Below, in pieces: positions 17,244-31,696 of a stretch of DNA of 64,000 bases. Within the stretch, counting starts at the first letter, position 1. Every line of letters starts with the position of its first letter. The notes beneath the pieces were generated by a model, which searched no databases, had not been told where the DNA came from, and was given only the letters and a program-made list of their open reading frames with translations. The position numbers and the translations under genes were made by a program. This DNA is from Ideonella alba. GTDB taxonomy: Bacteria > Pseudomonadota > Gammaproteobacteria > Burkholderiales > Burkholderiaceae_C. The DNA lies in contig NZ_JAGQDF010000003.1 in assembly GCF_018069875.1 (NCBI RefSeq), positions 186,001 through 250,000 on the forward strand. Reading direction: 5' to 3'.

Positions 17244-20091
17244 CCTGCCGCAGCCAGCGGTTGAGGGTGTGGCGCAGCCGCGAGGCATCGATCGGCTTGG
17301 TCAGGAAGTCGTTCATGCCGGCGGCCAGCGCCTCGTCGCGTTCAGAGACCAGCGCCGCGGCGGTCAGCGCCACGATCGGCAGCGTGCGGGCGTCGTAGCG
17401 CTCGCGCAGGCGCCGCGCCGCCTCGTGGCCGCCGATGCCCGGCATCTGCACGTCCATCAGCACCAGGTCGAACGGATGGCCGCGGGCCACCGCCTCGTCG
17501 ACGGCGGCCATCGCCTCCTCGCCGTCGCCGGCCTGCGAGACCTCGGCGCCCCACTGTTCCAGCAGCGCCACCGCGATCATCATGTTGACCGGGTTGTCCT
17601 CCACCATCAGCAGGCGCGCGCCCTGGATCGGGTCGGCGTCGCCGTTGGTCGAGCCGGAGTCGACATCGGCCGGATCGGCCGAGGCCAGCGGCAGCTCGGC
17701 CCAGAAGCAGCTGCCCTGGCCGGGCACGCTGACCACGCCCACGCGCCCGCCCATCATCTCGGCCAGCTCGCGCGAGATCGACAGGCCCAGCCCGGTGCCG
17801 CCGAAGGCCCGCGACATCGCCTCGTCGCCCTGCACGAAGGGGCGGAACAGCCGGGCCTGCAACTCGGCGGCGATGCCCGGCCCGGTGTCGGTGACCTCGA
17901 AGCGCAGCAGGCCCGTGCGCACCACCCGCGCCGCCAGCCGGATCTCGCCGCGCTCGGTGAACTTCAGCGCGTTGTTCAGGAAGTTGCTGAGGATCTGGCG
18001 CACCCGCACCGAGTCGCCCAGCACCGCCTCGGGCAGGTCCTCGTCGCGCTGCACCTGGAAGCCCAGGCCCTTGGTGTCGGCCAGCGCGCCATAGGCCTGG
18101 TGCAGCGAGGTCAGCAGCAGGCCCAGGTCGAAGGTGACCAGGTCCAGGTGCATCTTGCCGGCCTCGATCTTCGACAGGTCCAGGATGTCCGACAGGATGC
18201 CCGAGAGCGTCTCGGCGCTGTCGCTGATCTGGTCGATGTACTGGCGCCGGCGGGTCTCGTCGATCGACGGATTGCGCGCCAGCCGCGCCAGGCCCAGCAG
18301 CGCGTTGAGCGGCGTGCGGATCTCGTGGCTGGTGCTGGCCAGGAAGGCGCTCTTGGCGCGGCTGGCGGCTTCGGCATCGTCGCGGGCGCGGGCCAGCGCG
18401 CGCTCGGTCTGGCGGCGCTGGGTGATGTCCTCGGCAAACCAGATCGTGCCGCGCTGCGGCTGGCCCGGGTCCACCGCCTTGGCCAGCACGCGGGCGATGA
18501 AGCTGCTGCCGTCGCGCCGCAGCATCGGGCGCTCGAGCTCGACCTGCTCGCCGGCATTCAGGCGCGGCACCAGGGTGTTGGCCAATTGCTCGAACTCGGC
18601 CTGGTCGGCCCACACCAGGCCGACATGGCGGCCGGCCAGCGAGCCCACCGGCCAGCCCAGCATCTGCTCCAAGCGGGGGTTGGCCATCAGGAAGTGGTAG
18701 TCGCGGGTCAGCGCGATGCCCATCTGGGCGTTCTCCAGGATGGCCTCGCGCTCCAGCCGCGCCTGCTCGCTGGCGGTGACGTCGCGGCAGCTGAGGATCA
18801 GGTAGTCGGCCTCGTCCAGCGTGAAGCGCGCCGCCGACACCAGCATCGCCACCGTGCGGCCGTCGCGCACCCGGAAGGGCAGCGACAGGTTGCGCACCGT
18901 GCCGTCGCGGGCCAGCTGCTGCAGGAAGCGGGCGCGGTCGGCCTCGTTGACCCAGATGCCCAGCTCGGTGCTGGTGTGCCCCACCGCCTCCTCGGCGGTC
19001 CAGCCGGCCACCCGGGTGAAGCTGGGGTTGACCATCAGGTAGCGGCCGGTGGCCAGCTCGGTCAGCGTGATCAGGTCGGGGCTGTTGGCCACCAGGTGGC
19101 TCAGCAGCGCCTCGGAGCGCTGCAGGGCCTGCTCGGCCTGGCGGTGCTCGGTGACGTCGGTGAAGATGGTCAGCACCGCAGCCTGTCCGTCCTCGGCCTT
19201 GACCTGGGCGCTGCTGGCCATCACCGTCAGCAGGCGGTCGGGCTGGGGTTGCAGGCGGTACTCGTCGGGCGGCAGGTGGCGGCCCGGCGCCAGCTGAACC
19301 AGCTGCTGCAGCTTGGCCAGCGCCTGGACGCGCGAGTCTTCGTCCATGCAGCGCTGGATGAAGTTGCTGCCCAGCAGCGTGGCCAGCTCGCCGTGGCCCA
19401 GCAGCGCCACCGCGGCCGGGTTGGCGTCGATCACCACGCCCTCGCGGTGCAGCACCAGCGGCAGCGGCAGGCGGCGCACCAGCTCCTGGTAGCGCGCCTG
19501 GCTCAGGTGCAGCGCGCGCAGGGTCTCGACTTCGCTGCTGACCTCGCGCAGCACGCCGCCGAAGCGGCCGTCAGGCATCGCGCCCAGCGACAGGCGCAGG
19601 TGGCGCTCACGCGCCGCGCCGTCGATGCGCGACAGCGGCAGGTCGCGCAGCGGCAGCGACTGGGCCAGCGCGGCCTGCAGGCGCACCAGGTCGGTCGAGG
19701 CGATCGTCATGCCGGGCCAGTCCCAGGGCAGGCGGCCGCGGTCGCCCGGCTCCAGCAGGCCCTGCACGCCCGCGGCGTGCTGGTAGCGGCGCAGACGGCC
19801 GTCGGCGTCCAGCTCGAAGTGCAGGTCGGCCGACAGGGCCAGTTCCATCGACAGCGAGCGCGCCTGGCGCAGCAGCCCGGTCTCGCGCTGTTCGCGCTGG
19901 CGGTGCACCTGCCACGCCGCCAGCGCCAGCGCCAGCAGGCCCAGCCCGCGCAGCGCCCACCCGGGCACGCCGTCCAGCGGCTGCAGCACCCCGATCACGC
20001 CCGTCGCCAGCAGCCCCCACGCCAGGCCATGCCGGCCACCCACCGACGCCATGCGGCTGGTGGACGGGGTCTCGGGCGGGTTCACGGACAT
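17221..20091 (-). CDS. Hybrid sensor histidine kinase with multiple PAS domains and a receiver
   Basis: The 956-residue protein has one or two N-terminal membrane helices (about 24-62), an input region, three PAS domains (about 215-330, 340-460 and 465-580), HisKA with H589 in STSHEIRTPLN, HATPase (about 695-815, with NNALKF, DTGPGI and GTGLGL) and a C-terminal REC domain (about 835-950) with VMDVQMPG-type phospho-acceptor context LMDVQMPG and FLTKP. Phosphate would move from His to the internal Asp and on to a transfer protein not encoded nearby. I chose the ATG at 20091, before a short hydrophilic leader and the first helix. Its 3' end overlaps the TIR gene. Confidence 0.9.
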   Translation of the reverse strand: MSVNPPETPSTSRMASVGGRHGLAWGLLATGVIGVLQPLDGVPGWALRGLGLLALALAAWQVHRQREQRETGLLRQARSLSMELALSADLHFELDADGRLRRYQHAAGVQGLLEPGDRGRLPWDWPGMTIASTDLVRLQAALAQSLPLRDLPLSRIDGAARERHLRLSLGAMPDGRFGGVLREVSSEVETLRALHLSQARYQELVRRLPLPLVLHREGVVIDANPAAVALLGHGELATLLGSNFIQRCMDEDSRVQALAKLQQLVQLAPGRHLPPDEYRLQPQPDRLLTVMASSAQVKAEDGQAAVLTIFTDVTEHRQAEQALQRSEALLSHLVANSPDLITLTELATGRYLMVNPSFTRVAGWTAEEAVGHTSTELGIWVNEADRARFLQQLARDGTVRNLSLPFRVRDGRTVAMLVSAARFTLDEADYLILSCRDVTASEQARLEREAILENAQMGIALTRDYHFLMANPRLEQMLGWPVGSLAGRHVGLVWADQAEFEQLANTLVPRLNAGEQVELERPMLRRDGSSFIARVLAKAVDPGQPQRGTIWFAEDITQRRQTERALARARDDAEAASRAKSAFLASTSHEIRTPLNALLGLARLARNPSIDETRRRQYIDQISDSAETLSGILSDILDLSKIEAGKMHLDLVTFDLGLLLTSLHQAYGALADTKGLGFQVQRDEDLPEAVLGDSVRVRQILSNFLNNALKFTERGEIRLAARVVRTGLLRFEVTDTGPGIAAELQARLFRPFVQGDEAMSRAFGGTGLGLSISRELAEMMGGRVGVVSVPGQGSCFWAELPLASADPADVDSGSTNGDADPIQGARLLMVEDNPVNMMIAVALLEQWGAEVSQAGDGEEAMAAVDEAVARGHPFDLVLMDVQMPGIGGHEAARRLRERYDARTLPIVALTAAALVSERDEALAAGMNDFLTKPIDASRLRHTLNRWLRQASSDSPE

Positions 20092-20150
20092 GTCCCCAAG
20101 TGTCGCGGCAAACCAGGCGGTCCGGGCATGCCGACGTGCAAGCGGTCGCG

Positions 20151-20966
20151 TCAGCCGCGCGCTGCGGCCAGCTCCGCCCGGGTGGCCAGCGCCACGGTGC
20201 GGGCCTGCGCCGCGAAATCCTCGCCGGCGCCCGCGTAGAGCACGGCCCGCGACGAGTTGACGATGATCGGCCCGTCCGGCCGCCAGGCGGCGCGCACCGT
20301 GGCGGCGGCGTCGCCGCCCTGGGCGCCGACGCCCGGGATCAGCAGCGGCAGCGTGGGCGCCAGCTCGCGCACCCGCGCCAGCTCCTGCGGGAAGGTGGCG
20401 CCCACCACCAGGCCCAGCCGGCCGTCGCGGTTCCAGGCACCGGCGGCCAGGCGGGCGACATGCTCGAACAGCCGGTCGCCGCTGTCCAGCGTCTGGAACT
20501 GCAGGTCCGAGCCGCCGGGGTTGGAGGTGCGGCACAGCAGGATCAGGCCCTTGCCGTCGTAGGGCAGGTAGGGCTCGATCGAGTCGAAGCCCATGAACGG
20601 CGACAGCGTCACCGCGTCGGCCTGGTAGCGCACGAAGGCCTCGCGGGCGTACTGCTCGGCGGTCGAGCCGATGTCGCCGCGCTTGGCGTCCAGGATCACC
20701 GGCACCTCGGGGGCGTTGCGCCGGAGGTAGGCCATCAGCTGTTCGAGCTGGTCCTCGGCGCGGTGGGCGGCGAAGTAGGCGATCTGCGGCTTGAAGGCGC
20801 AGACCAGGTCCTTGGTGGCATCGACGATGCGGGCGCAGAAGTCGAAGATGCGGCTGGCGTCGCCCTTCATGCCGGCCGGGAAGCGGGCGGGGTCCGGGTC
20901 CAGACCGACGCACAGCAGCGAGTCGTGTCGGGCCGTCGCGGCGGCCAGCATGCGGGCGAAGCTCAT
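20151..20966 (-). CDS. pyrF: Orotidine 5'-phosphate decarboxylase (type 2)
   Basis: This 271-residue enzyme makes UMP from OMP in the last step of pyrimidine synthesis. It has the type 2 (mycobacterial-like) pattern: [10 protein letters not shown] near 16, FKPQIAYF near 58 and the catalytic motif [12 protein letters not shown] near 92, followed by an SPFMGFDS segment and GVGAQGGD in the phosphate-binding loop. It starts at 20966, with a TAGAAT hexamer 6 bases upstream and no spaced Shine-Dalgarno sequence. It ends 59 bases before the hybrid kinase start and has no functional tie to it. Confidence 0.95.
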   Translation of the reverse strand: MSFARMLAAATARHDSLLCVGLDPDPARFPAGMKGDASRIFDFCARIVDATKDLVCAFKPQIAYFAAHRAEDQLEQLMAYLRRNAPEVPVILDAKRGDIGSTAEQYAREAFVRYQADAVTLSPFMGFDSIEPYLPYDGKGLILLCRTSNPGGSDLQFQTLDSGDRLFEHVARLAAGAWNRDGRLGLVVGATFPQELARVRELAPTLPLLIPGVGAQGGDAAATVRAAWRPDGPIIVNSSRAVLYAGAGEDFAAQARTVALATRAELAAARG

Positions 20967-20972
20967 CCCCTC

Positions 20973-20978
20973 ATTCTA
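20973..20978 (-). promoter_or_regulatory. -10 hexamer TAGAAT of pyrF, leaderless geometry
   Basis: On the minus strand TAGAAT is followed by GAGGGG and then the pyrF ATG, giving the same 6-base spacing as at three other genes. GAGGGG touches the ATG and is too close to serve as a ribosome site. No -35 is visible. Confidence 0.45.
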
Positions 20979-21055
20979 GGAGGACGACCGGTTCACTGCG
21001 GGGCGGGCCTGGGCGCTATGCTGCGCGCCGTCAATGTCCTTCGGGCGGAGGGGTC

Positions 21056-21622
21056 ATGGCCGAAGCGCCGTCACTGACCGTGTGGATCCAGCGGGCCGTG
21101 CAAGGCCAGCCGGGCGCGGTCGAGCACCTGTTTTCCGAGCTCTACCCGGAGCTGCGGCGCATCGCCCATGCGCGCCTGTACGTGCGCGGCCAGGCGCCGC
21201 TGATGAGCACCACCGAGCTGGTGCATGAGAGCTTTCTGCGCTTCACCCGCGCGCGCTCGCTGGCGCTGGACGACCGCAAGCACTTCTTCACCTACGCGGC
21301 CACGGTGATGCGCCACGTGATCATCGACCTGGCGCGCGAGCAGCAGGCGATGCGCCGCGGCGGCGACAGCGACCATGTCGCGCTGGATGATCTCTCGCCC
21401 ACCGAGCACCCGGCCGCCGCGGCCGACGAGACCCTGATCGAGATCCACGCCGCACTGGAAGAGCTCGACAAGCTCGACCCCACGCTGGCCCGCGTGGTCG
21501 AGATGCAGTACTTCGCCGGCTACAGCCAGGCCGAGATCGCCGAGCTGCTGTCGCTGACCGAGCGCAGCGTGCGCCGGCACTGGGAGAAGGCGCGCGCCTT
21601 CCTGATGGCGCAGATGTCGTGA
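21056..21622 (+). CDS. ECF sigma factor of the Ser/Thr-kinase-associated type
   Basis: The 188-residue protein has sigma region 2 (about 15-85, with LYPELRRIAHARL and TTELVHESFLRF) and region 4 (about 125-185, a helix-turn-helix with GYSQAEIAELL and ERSVRRHWEKAR). This resembles the ECF group often encoded with protein kinases (TIGR02999-like). A GGAGGGG ribosome site precedes the ATG. Its stop overlaps the GTG of the kinase gene, so the two are coupled; phosphorylation by the kinase could replace the missing anti-sigma factor. Confidence 0.88.
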   Translation: MAEAPSLTVWIQRAVQGQPGAVEHLFSELYPELRRIAHARLYVRGQAPLMSTTELVHESFLRFTRARSLALDDRKHFFTYAATVMRHVIIDLAREQQAMRRGGDSDHVALDDLSPTEHPAAAADETLIEIHAALEELDKLDPTLARVVEMQYFAGYSQAEIAELLSLTERSVRRHWEKARAFLMAQMS

Positions 21623-24609
21623 GCGACGACGCCGACCCGGCCGCTCAGGCTGCGCGGGCGCGCTGGCAGCGCGTCTCGGCCTGGCTGGACGAGGCGCTGG
21701 ACCGCGAGGACCCGGCCGAGCGCGCCGCCTGGCGCGCCGCGCTGCAGGGCCCGGCCGACGCGCTGGACGAGCTGGACGCGTTGCTGGCGGCGCACGAGCG
21801 CGCCCAGACCCATCCCGCGCTGCAGGCCCCGCCGCCGCTGGGTGAGCGGCCACCCGCGCGCGCCAGCCGCCAGCCCGGCGAGCGCATCGGCCCCTGGGCG
21901 CTGCAGGCGCTGCTGGGCACCGGCGGCATGGCCGAGGTTTGGAGCGCCTGCCGTGCCGACGGCGCCTACGAGCGCCAGGTGGCGCTGAAGCTGCCGCTGC
22001 ACCTGCCCTGGCGCGACGACCTGGCCGAGCGCCTGGCGCGTGAGCGCGACCTGCTGGCGCGGCTGGACCACCCGCACATCGCGCGGCTCTACGACGCCGG
22101 CCTCGACGGCCAGAAGCCCTGGCTGGCGATGGAGCATGTGCAGGGCGCGCCGCTGACCACCTGGTGCGACGAGCGCACCCGCTCGCCGCGCGGCCGGGTG
22201 CGCATCTTCCTGCAGGTGCTGGACGCGGTGGCCCATGCGCACGCGCAGCTGGTGCTGCACCGCGACCTCAAGCCCGGCAACATCCTGGTCGACCAGCAGG
22301 GGCAGGTCAAGCTGCTGGACTTCGGCATCGCCAAGCTGCTGGGCGACGATGACCGCACCCATGACACCCAGCTCACTGCGCTGGGCGGCCGCGCGCTGAC
22401 GCCCGACTACGCCAGCCCCGAGCAGCTGCGTGGCGAGCCGCTGTCCACCGCCAGCGATGTCTATGCGCTGGGCGTGATCCTGCATGAGCTGCTGTGCGGC
22501 GAGCTGCCCTACCGGCTCAGGCACCGCTCGGCGGCGCAGCTTGAGACCGCGGTGCTGCAGGGCGACACCACGCGGCCCAGCGCCCGCGTGGCCGCGGGCG
22601 CGGCCGGCCGGCGCGGCCTGACCGCGCGCCGCCTGGCCCAGGCCCTGCGGGGCGACCTGGACGCGATCGTGCTGCAGGCGCTGCGCACCGATCCGGCGCA
22701 GCGCTACGCCGGTGCCACCGAGCTGCGCGCCGACCTGCAGCGCTGGCTGGACGGCCAGCCGGTGCTGGCGCAGCCGGACAGCTGGCTCTACCGCAGCCGC
22801 GTCTTCGTGCGCCGCCACCGGCTGGCGGTGGCGGCCGGCGGTGTGGTCGCGCTGGCCCTGGTGGCCAGCTCGGTGTTCTCCTGGCAGCAGGCGCGCCTGG
22901 CCCAGCGCGAGGCGCTGCGCGCCCAGGCCACGCGCGACTTCGTGCTGGACCTGTACAAGCCGGTGTCCTGGCTGAACGCCAACCCCAGGCGCGGCGGCCA
23001 GGTCACTGCGCGCGAGCTGCTGGACCTGTCGGCACAGCAGCTGCTGCGCCAGCCGGTGGCCGACCCCGGGGTGCAGTTCGACCTGCTGCTGGCGCTGCTG
23101 CACCTGTACGAGGACGTCGGCTCGGCCCCTGGCCGGCTGCAGATGGCCACCGCGCTGGAGGAGCTGGCGCGCCAGCGCCTGGGCGCGGCCTCGCCGCAGC
23201 GCTTTCGCTCGCTGACGCTGCTGGCCGAGGTGCTGTTCGAGTCCGACTCCGCCGCCGCCCAGACCCGGCTGCAACAGGCCCAGGCGCTGCTGGACCAGGT
23301 GCCGCTGGACGATGCGCTGCGCATGCACTACTGGCTGGTGCGCGGCCAGGTCGACGAGGAAAGCCATGCCGACCAGGCCGAGCAGGCGCTGGAGCAGGCG
23401 GTGGCCTTGTCCAACGCGCCCGGCACCCTGCCGATGCAGCGCGCACAGGCGCTGATGCTGCTGGCCCGGGTGCGCTGGGACGCCAAGGGCCGCCTGGACG
23501 ATGCCGTGTCCCTGTATGAACAGGCGCTGGCCATCATGCGCGCCACGCCGTCGATCCAGCCCTTCGCCTACACCCAGCCCGAGGTCGAGCTGGCCGAAGT
23601 GCAGATGATGCGCGGCCACATCGACGAGGCCGGCCGCCTGCTGCAGACCGCCTTTCGCCGCGGCGAGGACGGCCTGGGCCTGCGCCACCCCGACACCACC
23701 CAGACCGGCCTGCGCCTGGCCGGCTGGCACCGCCGCGTGGGTCAGCCCCAGGCAGCGCTGGTGCTGCTGCGTTCGCTGCTGCAGGCCTGGGACGGCGACA
23801 GCGCCGCCAGCGACGACCTGCTGACCGTGCCCAATCTCCACCGCCAGTTGGTCGAGACCTACACCGCCATGGGCCGCTGGCGCGACGCGCTGACCCACTC
23901 CGAGCGCGCGCTGGCCGGGCTGGAGCGCCGCTATGGCCAGGCGCCGCTGGTCACCCATGCGGTGTGGCTGCTCGAGCGCGCGATCGCCCAGGCCGGCGCC
24001 GGCGACGCCCGCGGCGCGCAGGCCACGCTGGCGCGCGCGCGGCAGGAGGGCGCCCGGGTCGCCACCACGCCCGCCTACCGGCGCAAGCTGGCCGCCGCCG
24101 AGGCCCTGGTGGCCACGCTGGCCCTGGCCACCGAGCCGGCGCGTCGGCCGGCCGCCCTGGCCGCGCTCGACCACTGGGAGACGGTGGCCGTGGCGATGGA
24201 AGAGCGCGGCGGCGAGATCCCCCGCCAGCGCGCCCGTGCCGGCGTGGCGGTCTGGCGCGCCCAGGCCCAGGCCTTTGCCGGCGACTGGGTGGCCGCCGAG
24301 ACCGCCGCTGACGCCGCCCTGGCGCTGCTGACGCCCCCGGTGCGGGCGCAGATCGGCGCGCTGGAGTGGCACGACGCCCGGTGGCTGCGCGCCGAGGCGC
24401 TGTGGCGCAGCGGGCGCGCCGCCGAGGCGTGCCAGGCGGTGTCGACGCCCGAGGACCGGGCCGCTGGGGCCGCGCCCATGGGCAGCACCGCCGACCTGGC
24501 GGCCCGGCTGGCGCTGGCCTGCGGCGCCGGGCCGGCCGTCGCCGCGCCGGCGGGCGAGTCGCCCTGGGCGGCCCGCGTCCGGGCGATCGGCGGGCTCAGC
24601 ACCCGCTGA
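21619..24609 (+). CDS. Membrane Ser/Thr protein kinase with C-terminal TPR-like repeats
   Basis: This 996-residue protein starts with GTG, overlapping the sigma gene stop. The kinase domain (about 88-365) has a glycine-rich loop LLGTGGMAEVW, the ATP-binding Lys in VALKLPL, catalytic HRDLKPGN, DFGIAK and YASPEQL, so it should be active. One membrane helix (about 402-422) separates it from a roughly 550-residue helical region of TPR-like repeats that lies outside the cytoplasm and may sense or bind proteins. The pairing with an ECF sigma factor suggests that the kinase controls sigma activity by phosphorylation. Confidence 0.92.
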   Translation: MSDDADPAAQAARARWQRVSAWLDEALDREDPAERAAWRAALQGPADALDELDALLAAHERAQTHPALQAPPPLGERPPARASRQPGERIGPWALQALLGTGGMAEVWSACRADGAYERQVALKLPLHLPWRDDLAERLARERDLLARLDHPHIARLYDAGLDGQKPWLAMEHVQGAPLTTWCDERTRSPRGRVRIFLQVLDAVAHAHAQLVLHRDLKPGNILVDQQGQVKLLDFGIAKLLGDDDRTHDTQLTALGGRALTPDYASPEQLRGEPLSTASDVYALGVILHELLCGELPYRLRHRSAAQLETAVLQGDTTRPSARVAAGAAGRRGLTARRLAQALRGDLDAIVLQALRTDPAQRYAGATELRADLQRWLDGQPVLAQPDSWLYRSRVFVRRHRLAVAAGGVVALALVASSVFSWQQARLAQREALRAQATRDFVLDLYKPVSWLNANPRRGGQVTARELLDLSAQQLLRQPVADPGVQFDLLLALLHLYEDVGSAPGRLQMATALEELARQRLGAASPQRFRSLTLLAEVLFESDSAAAQTRLQQAQALLDQVPLDDALRMHYWLVRGQVDEESHADQAEQALEQAVALSNAPGTLPMQRAQALMLLARVRWDAKGRLDDAVSLYEQALAIMRATPSIQPFAYTQPEVELAEVQMMRGHIDEAGRLLQTAFRRGEDGLGLRHPDTTQTGLRLAGWHRRVGQPQAALVLLRSLLQAWDGDSAASDDLLTVPNLHRQLVETYTAMGRWRDALTHSERALAGLERRYGQAPLVTHAVWLLERAIAQAGAGDARGAQATLARARQEGARVATTPAYRRKLAAAEALVATLALATEPARRPAALAALDHWETVAVAMEERGGEIPRQRARAGVAVWRAQAQAFAGDWVAAETAADAALALLTPPVRAQIGALEWHDARWLRAEALWRSGRAAEACQAVSTPEDRAAGAAPMGSTADLAARLALACGAGPAVAAPAGESPWAARVRAIGGLSTR

Positions 24610-24724
24610 GCCGCTGTCGCCTGTTTGGGTGACGGCTTGTCCGGTGGGCGCCGGATTCTGCGTATGTCATGGAGAGATCACGATCGGGCCGCACGATCCG
24701 GCCAGGCACGACGAGGGACCGCAG

Positions 24725-24973
24725 ATGACGCCACCGACGACCACCCCACCGCACCCCGAGCGGCACACCGAGGCGCCCACGCGCTGGGCCTCCTGGTCGC
24801 CGCTGCTGGTGCTGGGCGGCTCGGCCGTGACGGCGACCCTGCTGATCCAGCTGGGCCTGAGCGCGCTGGGGCCGGCCAGCGCCTTCATGGAGGGTGCGCA
24901 GGCCGCGGCGCCCCACCCACCGGCGCCGCTCGACACCCAGGTGGCGGTGGCGGACGCGTCGCGCGGGCGCTGA
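24725..24973 (+). CDS. Small single-pass membrane protein of unknown function
   Basis: The 82-residue product has a Pro/Thr-rich hydrophilic N-terminus, one hydrophobic helix (about 25-47) and a Pro/Ala-rich tail. I see no known domain. An earlier in-frame ATG at 24629 would add 32 residues, but the ATG at 24725 follows an AGGGACC stretch and gives a cleaner topology. It lies 115 bases after the kinase gene in the same direction and could belong to its transcription unit. Confidence 0.5.
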   Translation: MTPPTTTPPHPERHTEAPTRWASWSPLLVLGGSAVTATLLIQLGLSALGPASAFMEGAQAAAPHPPAPLDTQVAVADASRGR

Positions 24974-24991
24974 ACCGGCGCCCGCCGCGAA

Positions 24992-27164
<2,173 letters not shown>

Positions 27165-27434
27165 GCGACGCGGCCCGGGCCCTGTCGCGTCGGCGACGGA
27201 GCGGGGTGGAGGACTCCCTATGCTTAGGGGGGCGGTTACGTCGCCGAGCAATTTTCTCGGGTAACTCCGCAGCGCGGCGGCCGGCCGCTTGACGAAACAT
27301 CGCGCCTCGTCCGGTCGCGGTCGCGTGTTCGTCCACGGGCACTCTTCTTGCGACAGGCAGCGGCGTTCCGCCAGAAGCGGGCGCATTCACCGGGCCCATC
27401 CGGCCCGGGTTTCCAACCCTGGAGTCCTCTCGAA

Positions 27435-29993
<2,559 letters not shown>

Positions 29994-30025
29994 GCCGGTG
30001 CGGCGCCACGCTGCGCCGCCCGCCG

Positions 30026-30053
30026 AAGCCCCGCCACCCGGCGGGGCTTTTTC
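30026..30053 (+). terminator. Rho-independent terminator of the subtilase gene
   Basis: AAGCCCCGCC and GGCGGGGCTT form a perfect 10-bp stem with the loop ACCC, and the stem runs into a short T tract. It lies 33 bases after the protease stop and just before the convergent gene's stop codon. Confidence 0.88.
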
Positions 30054-30055
30054 AT

Positions 30056-31696
30056 TCAGGGGCGCGGTGCGAAGCTGTCCGGCCGGGCCAGTGGCCAGTA
30101 GGTCTCGTAGACCTTGTGCGGCCAGGGCACCCGGCCGGCGACCGCGTCGAGCAGTTCACCGGGCGCCAGGAAGCGCAGCTGGTTGGCCAGCAGCCGCACC
30201 TGGTCGCCATCGACCCGGCGCACGATGTGGCTGGCGCGGATCTCGCCCGGGTGCCGCAGGCCGGCGGCCTGCACCAGCTCCTTGAGCGCATGCAGCGTGT
30301 TGGCGTGGAACTGCGCCACGCGCTCGGTCTTGTCGGGCACCACCAGCGCGCGCTGGCGCCACGGGTCCTGGGTGGTCACGCCGGTGGGGCACTCGCCGCT
30401 GTGGCAGGTCTGGGCCTGGATGCAGCCCAGCGCGAACATGAAGCCGCGCGCCGAGTTGCAGAAGTCGGCGCCCAGCGCCATCGCGCGGGCGATGTCGAAG
30501 GCGCTGACGATCTTGCCCGAGGCCCCCAGGCGGATGCGCTCGCGCAGCTTCAGGCCCACCAGCGTGTTGTGCACCAGCAGCAGGCCCTCCTGCAGCGGTG
30601 TGCCCACATGGTCGGTGAACTCCAGCGGTGCGGCGCCGGTGCCGCCCTCGGCACCATCGACGACGATGAAGTCGGGCACCAGGCCGCTGGCCTGCATCGC
30701 CTGGCAGATCGCGAACCACTCCCAGGGGTGGCCGATGCACAGCTTGAAGCCGGTGGGCTTGCCGCCGCTGAGGGTGCGCAGGCGCTCGACGAACTGCAGC
30801 AGCTCCAGCGGTGTCGAGAAGGCGCTGTGCGCGGCCGGCGACACACAGTCCACGCCCACCGGCACACCGCGCGCCGCGGCGATCTCGGGCGTCACCTTGG
30901 GGCCGGGCAGCACGCCGCCATGGCCGGGCTTGGCGCCCTGGCTGAGCTTGATCTCGATGAGCCGCACCTGCGCGCTGGCGGCGTTGGCGACGAAGCGCTC
31001 CTCGCTGAAGCGGCCGTCGTCGCCGCGGCAGCCGAAGTAGCCCGAGCCGATCTCCCACACCAGGTCGCCGCCGTGCACGCGGTGGTGCTCGCTGATCGAG
31101 CCCTCGCCGGTGTCGTGCATGAAGCCACCCCTGCGGGCGCCACCGTTGAGCGCCAGGATGGCGTTGGCGCTGAGCGCGCCGAAGCTCATCGCCGAGATGT
31201 TGAAGACGCTGGCGCTGTAGGGCTGGGCGCGCTCCGCGCCGATCGTCACGCGGAAGTCGTGGCTGTCGATCTGCGTGGGCACCAGCGAGTGGTTGATCCA
31301 CTCGTAGCCCTGGTGGTGCACATCCAGCTGGGTGCCAAAGGGGCGCTTGTCGGGCTGGCCCTTGGCGCGCTGGTAGACCAGCGAGCGCTGCTGGCGCGAG
31401 AAGGGCGCGGCCTCGTTGTCGCTTTCGATGAAGTACTGGCGGATCTCGGGCCGGATGAACTCCAGCAGGAAGCGCAGGTGGCCGATCACCGGGTAGTTGC
31501 GCAGCACCGCGTGGCGGCGCTGCTGCAGGTCGCGCCAACCCAGCGCGGCGCCAGCGGCGCCCAGCAGGGCCAGCCAGGCACCCTCGCCGGTGGCGATCCA
31601 CACGAAGGCCCCCAGCAGGGCCGTGCAGGCCAGGGCGATCAGCGTGAGGTAGCGCAGCGGCAGATGACGGTTCAGCGCGTCGAGCCAGGCGGGCAT
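30056..31696 (-). CDS. FMN-binding glutamate-synthase-family protein, membrane-anchored
   Basis: The 546-residue protein has two N-terminal hydrophobic helices (about 14-50) and a glutamate-synthase central/FMN domain, with FNISAMSFGALS near 168, KPGHGGVLPG near 255, DGAEGGTGAAP near 350 and the 3Fe-4S site C-x5-C-x4-C in GCIQAQTCHSGECPTG. It lacks the amidotransferase domain of GltB, so it cannot make glutamate from glutamine alone. Related stand-alone proteins are common in proteobacteria and their reaction is not established. It is monocistronic and convergent with the subtilase gene. Confidence 0.88.
   Translation of the reverse strand: MPAWLDALNRHLPLRYLTLIALACTALLGAFVWIATGEGAWLALLGAAGAALGWRDLQQRRHAVLRNYPVIGHLRFLLEFIRPEIRQYFIESDNEAAPFSRQQRSLVYQRAKGQPDKRPFGTQLDVHHQGYEWINHSLVPTQIDSHDFRVTIGAERAQPYSASVFNISAMSFGALSANAILALNGGARRGGFMHDTGEGSISEHHRVHGGDLVWEIGSGYFGCRGDDGRFSEERFVANAASAQVRLIEIKLSQGAKPGHGGVLPGPKVTPEIAAARGVPVGVDCVSPAAHSAFSTPLELLQFVERLRTLSGGKPTGFKLCIGHPWEWFAICQAMQASGLVPDFIVVDGAEGGTGAAPLEFTDHVGTPLQEGLLLVHNTLVGLKLRERIRLGASGKIVSAFDIARAMALGADFCNSARGFMFALGCIQAQTCHSGECPTGVTTQDPWRQRALVVPDKTERVAQFHANTLHALKELVQAAGLRHPGEIRASHIVRRVDGDQVRLLANQLRFLAPGELLDAVAGRVPWPHKVYETYWPLARPDSFAPRP

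Noticed and set aside
14145-17288. A very long minus-strand open frame opposite the kinase, twin-receiver and TIR genes.
   Set aside because: High GC keeps antisense frames open. The product is low-complexity Arg/Gln/His-rich sequence, while the plus-strand frames carry clear domains.
27165-27434. A TATGCT hexamer as promoter of the subtilase gene.
   Set aside because: No -35 fits and the surrounding sequence gives no other support.
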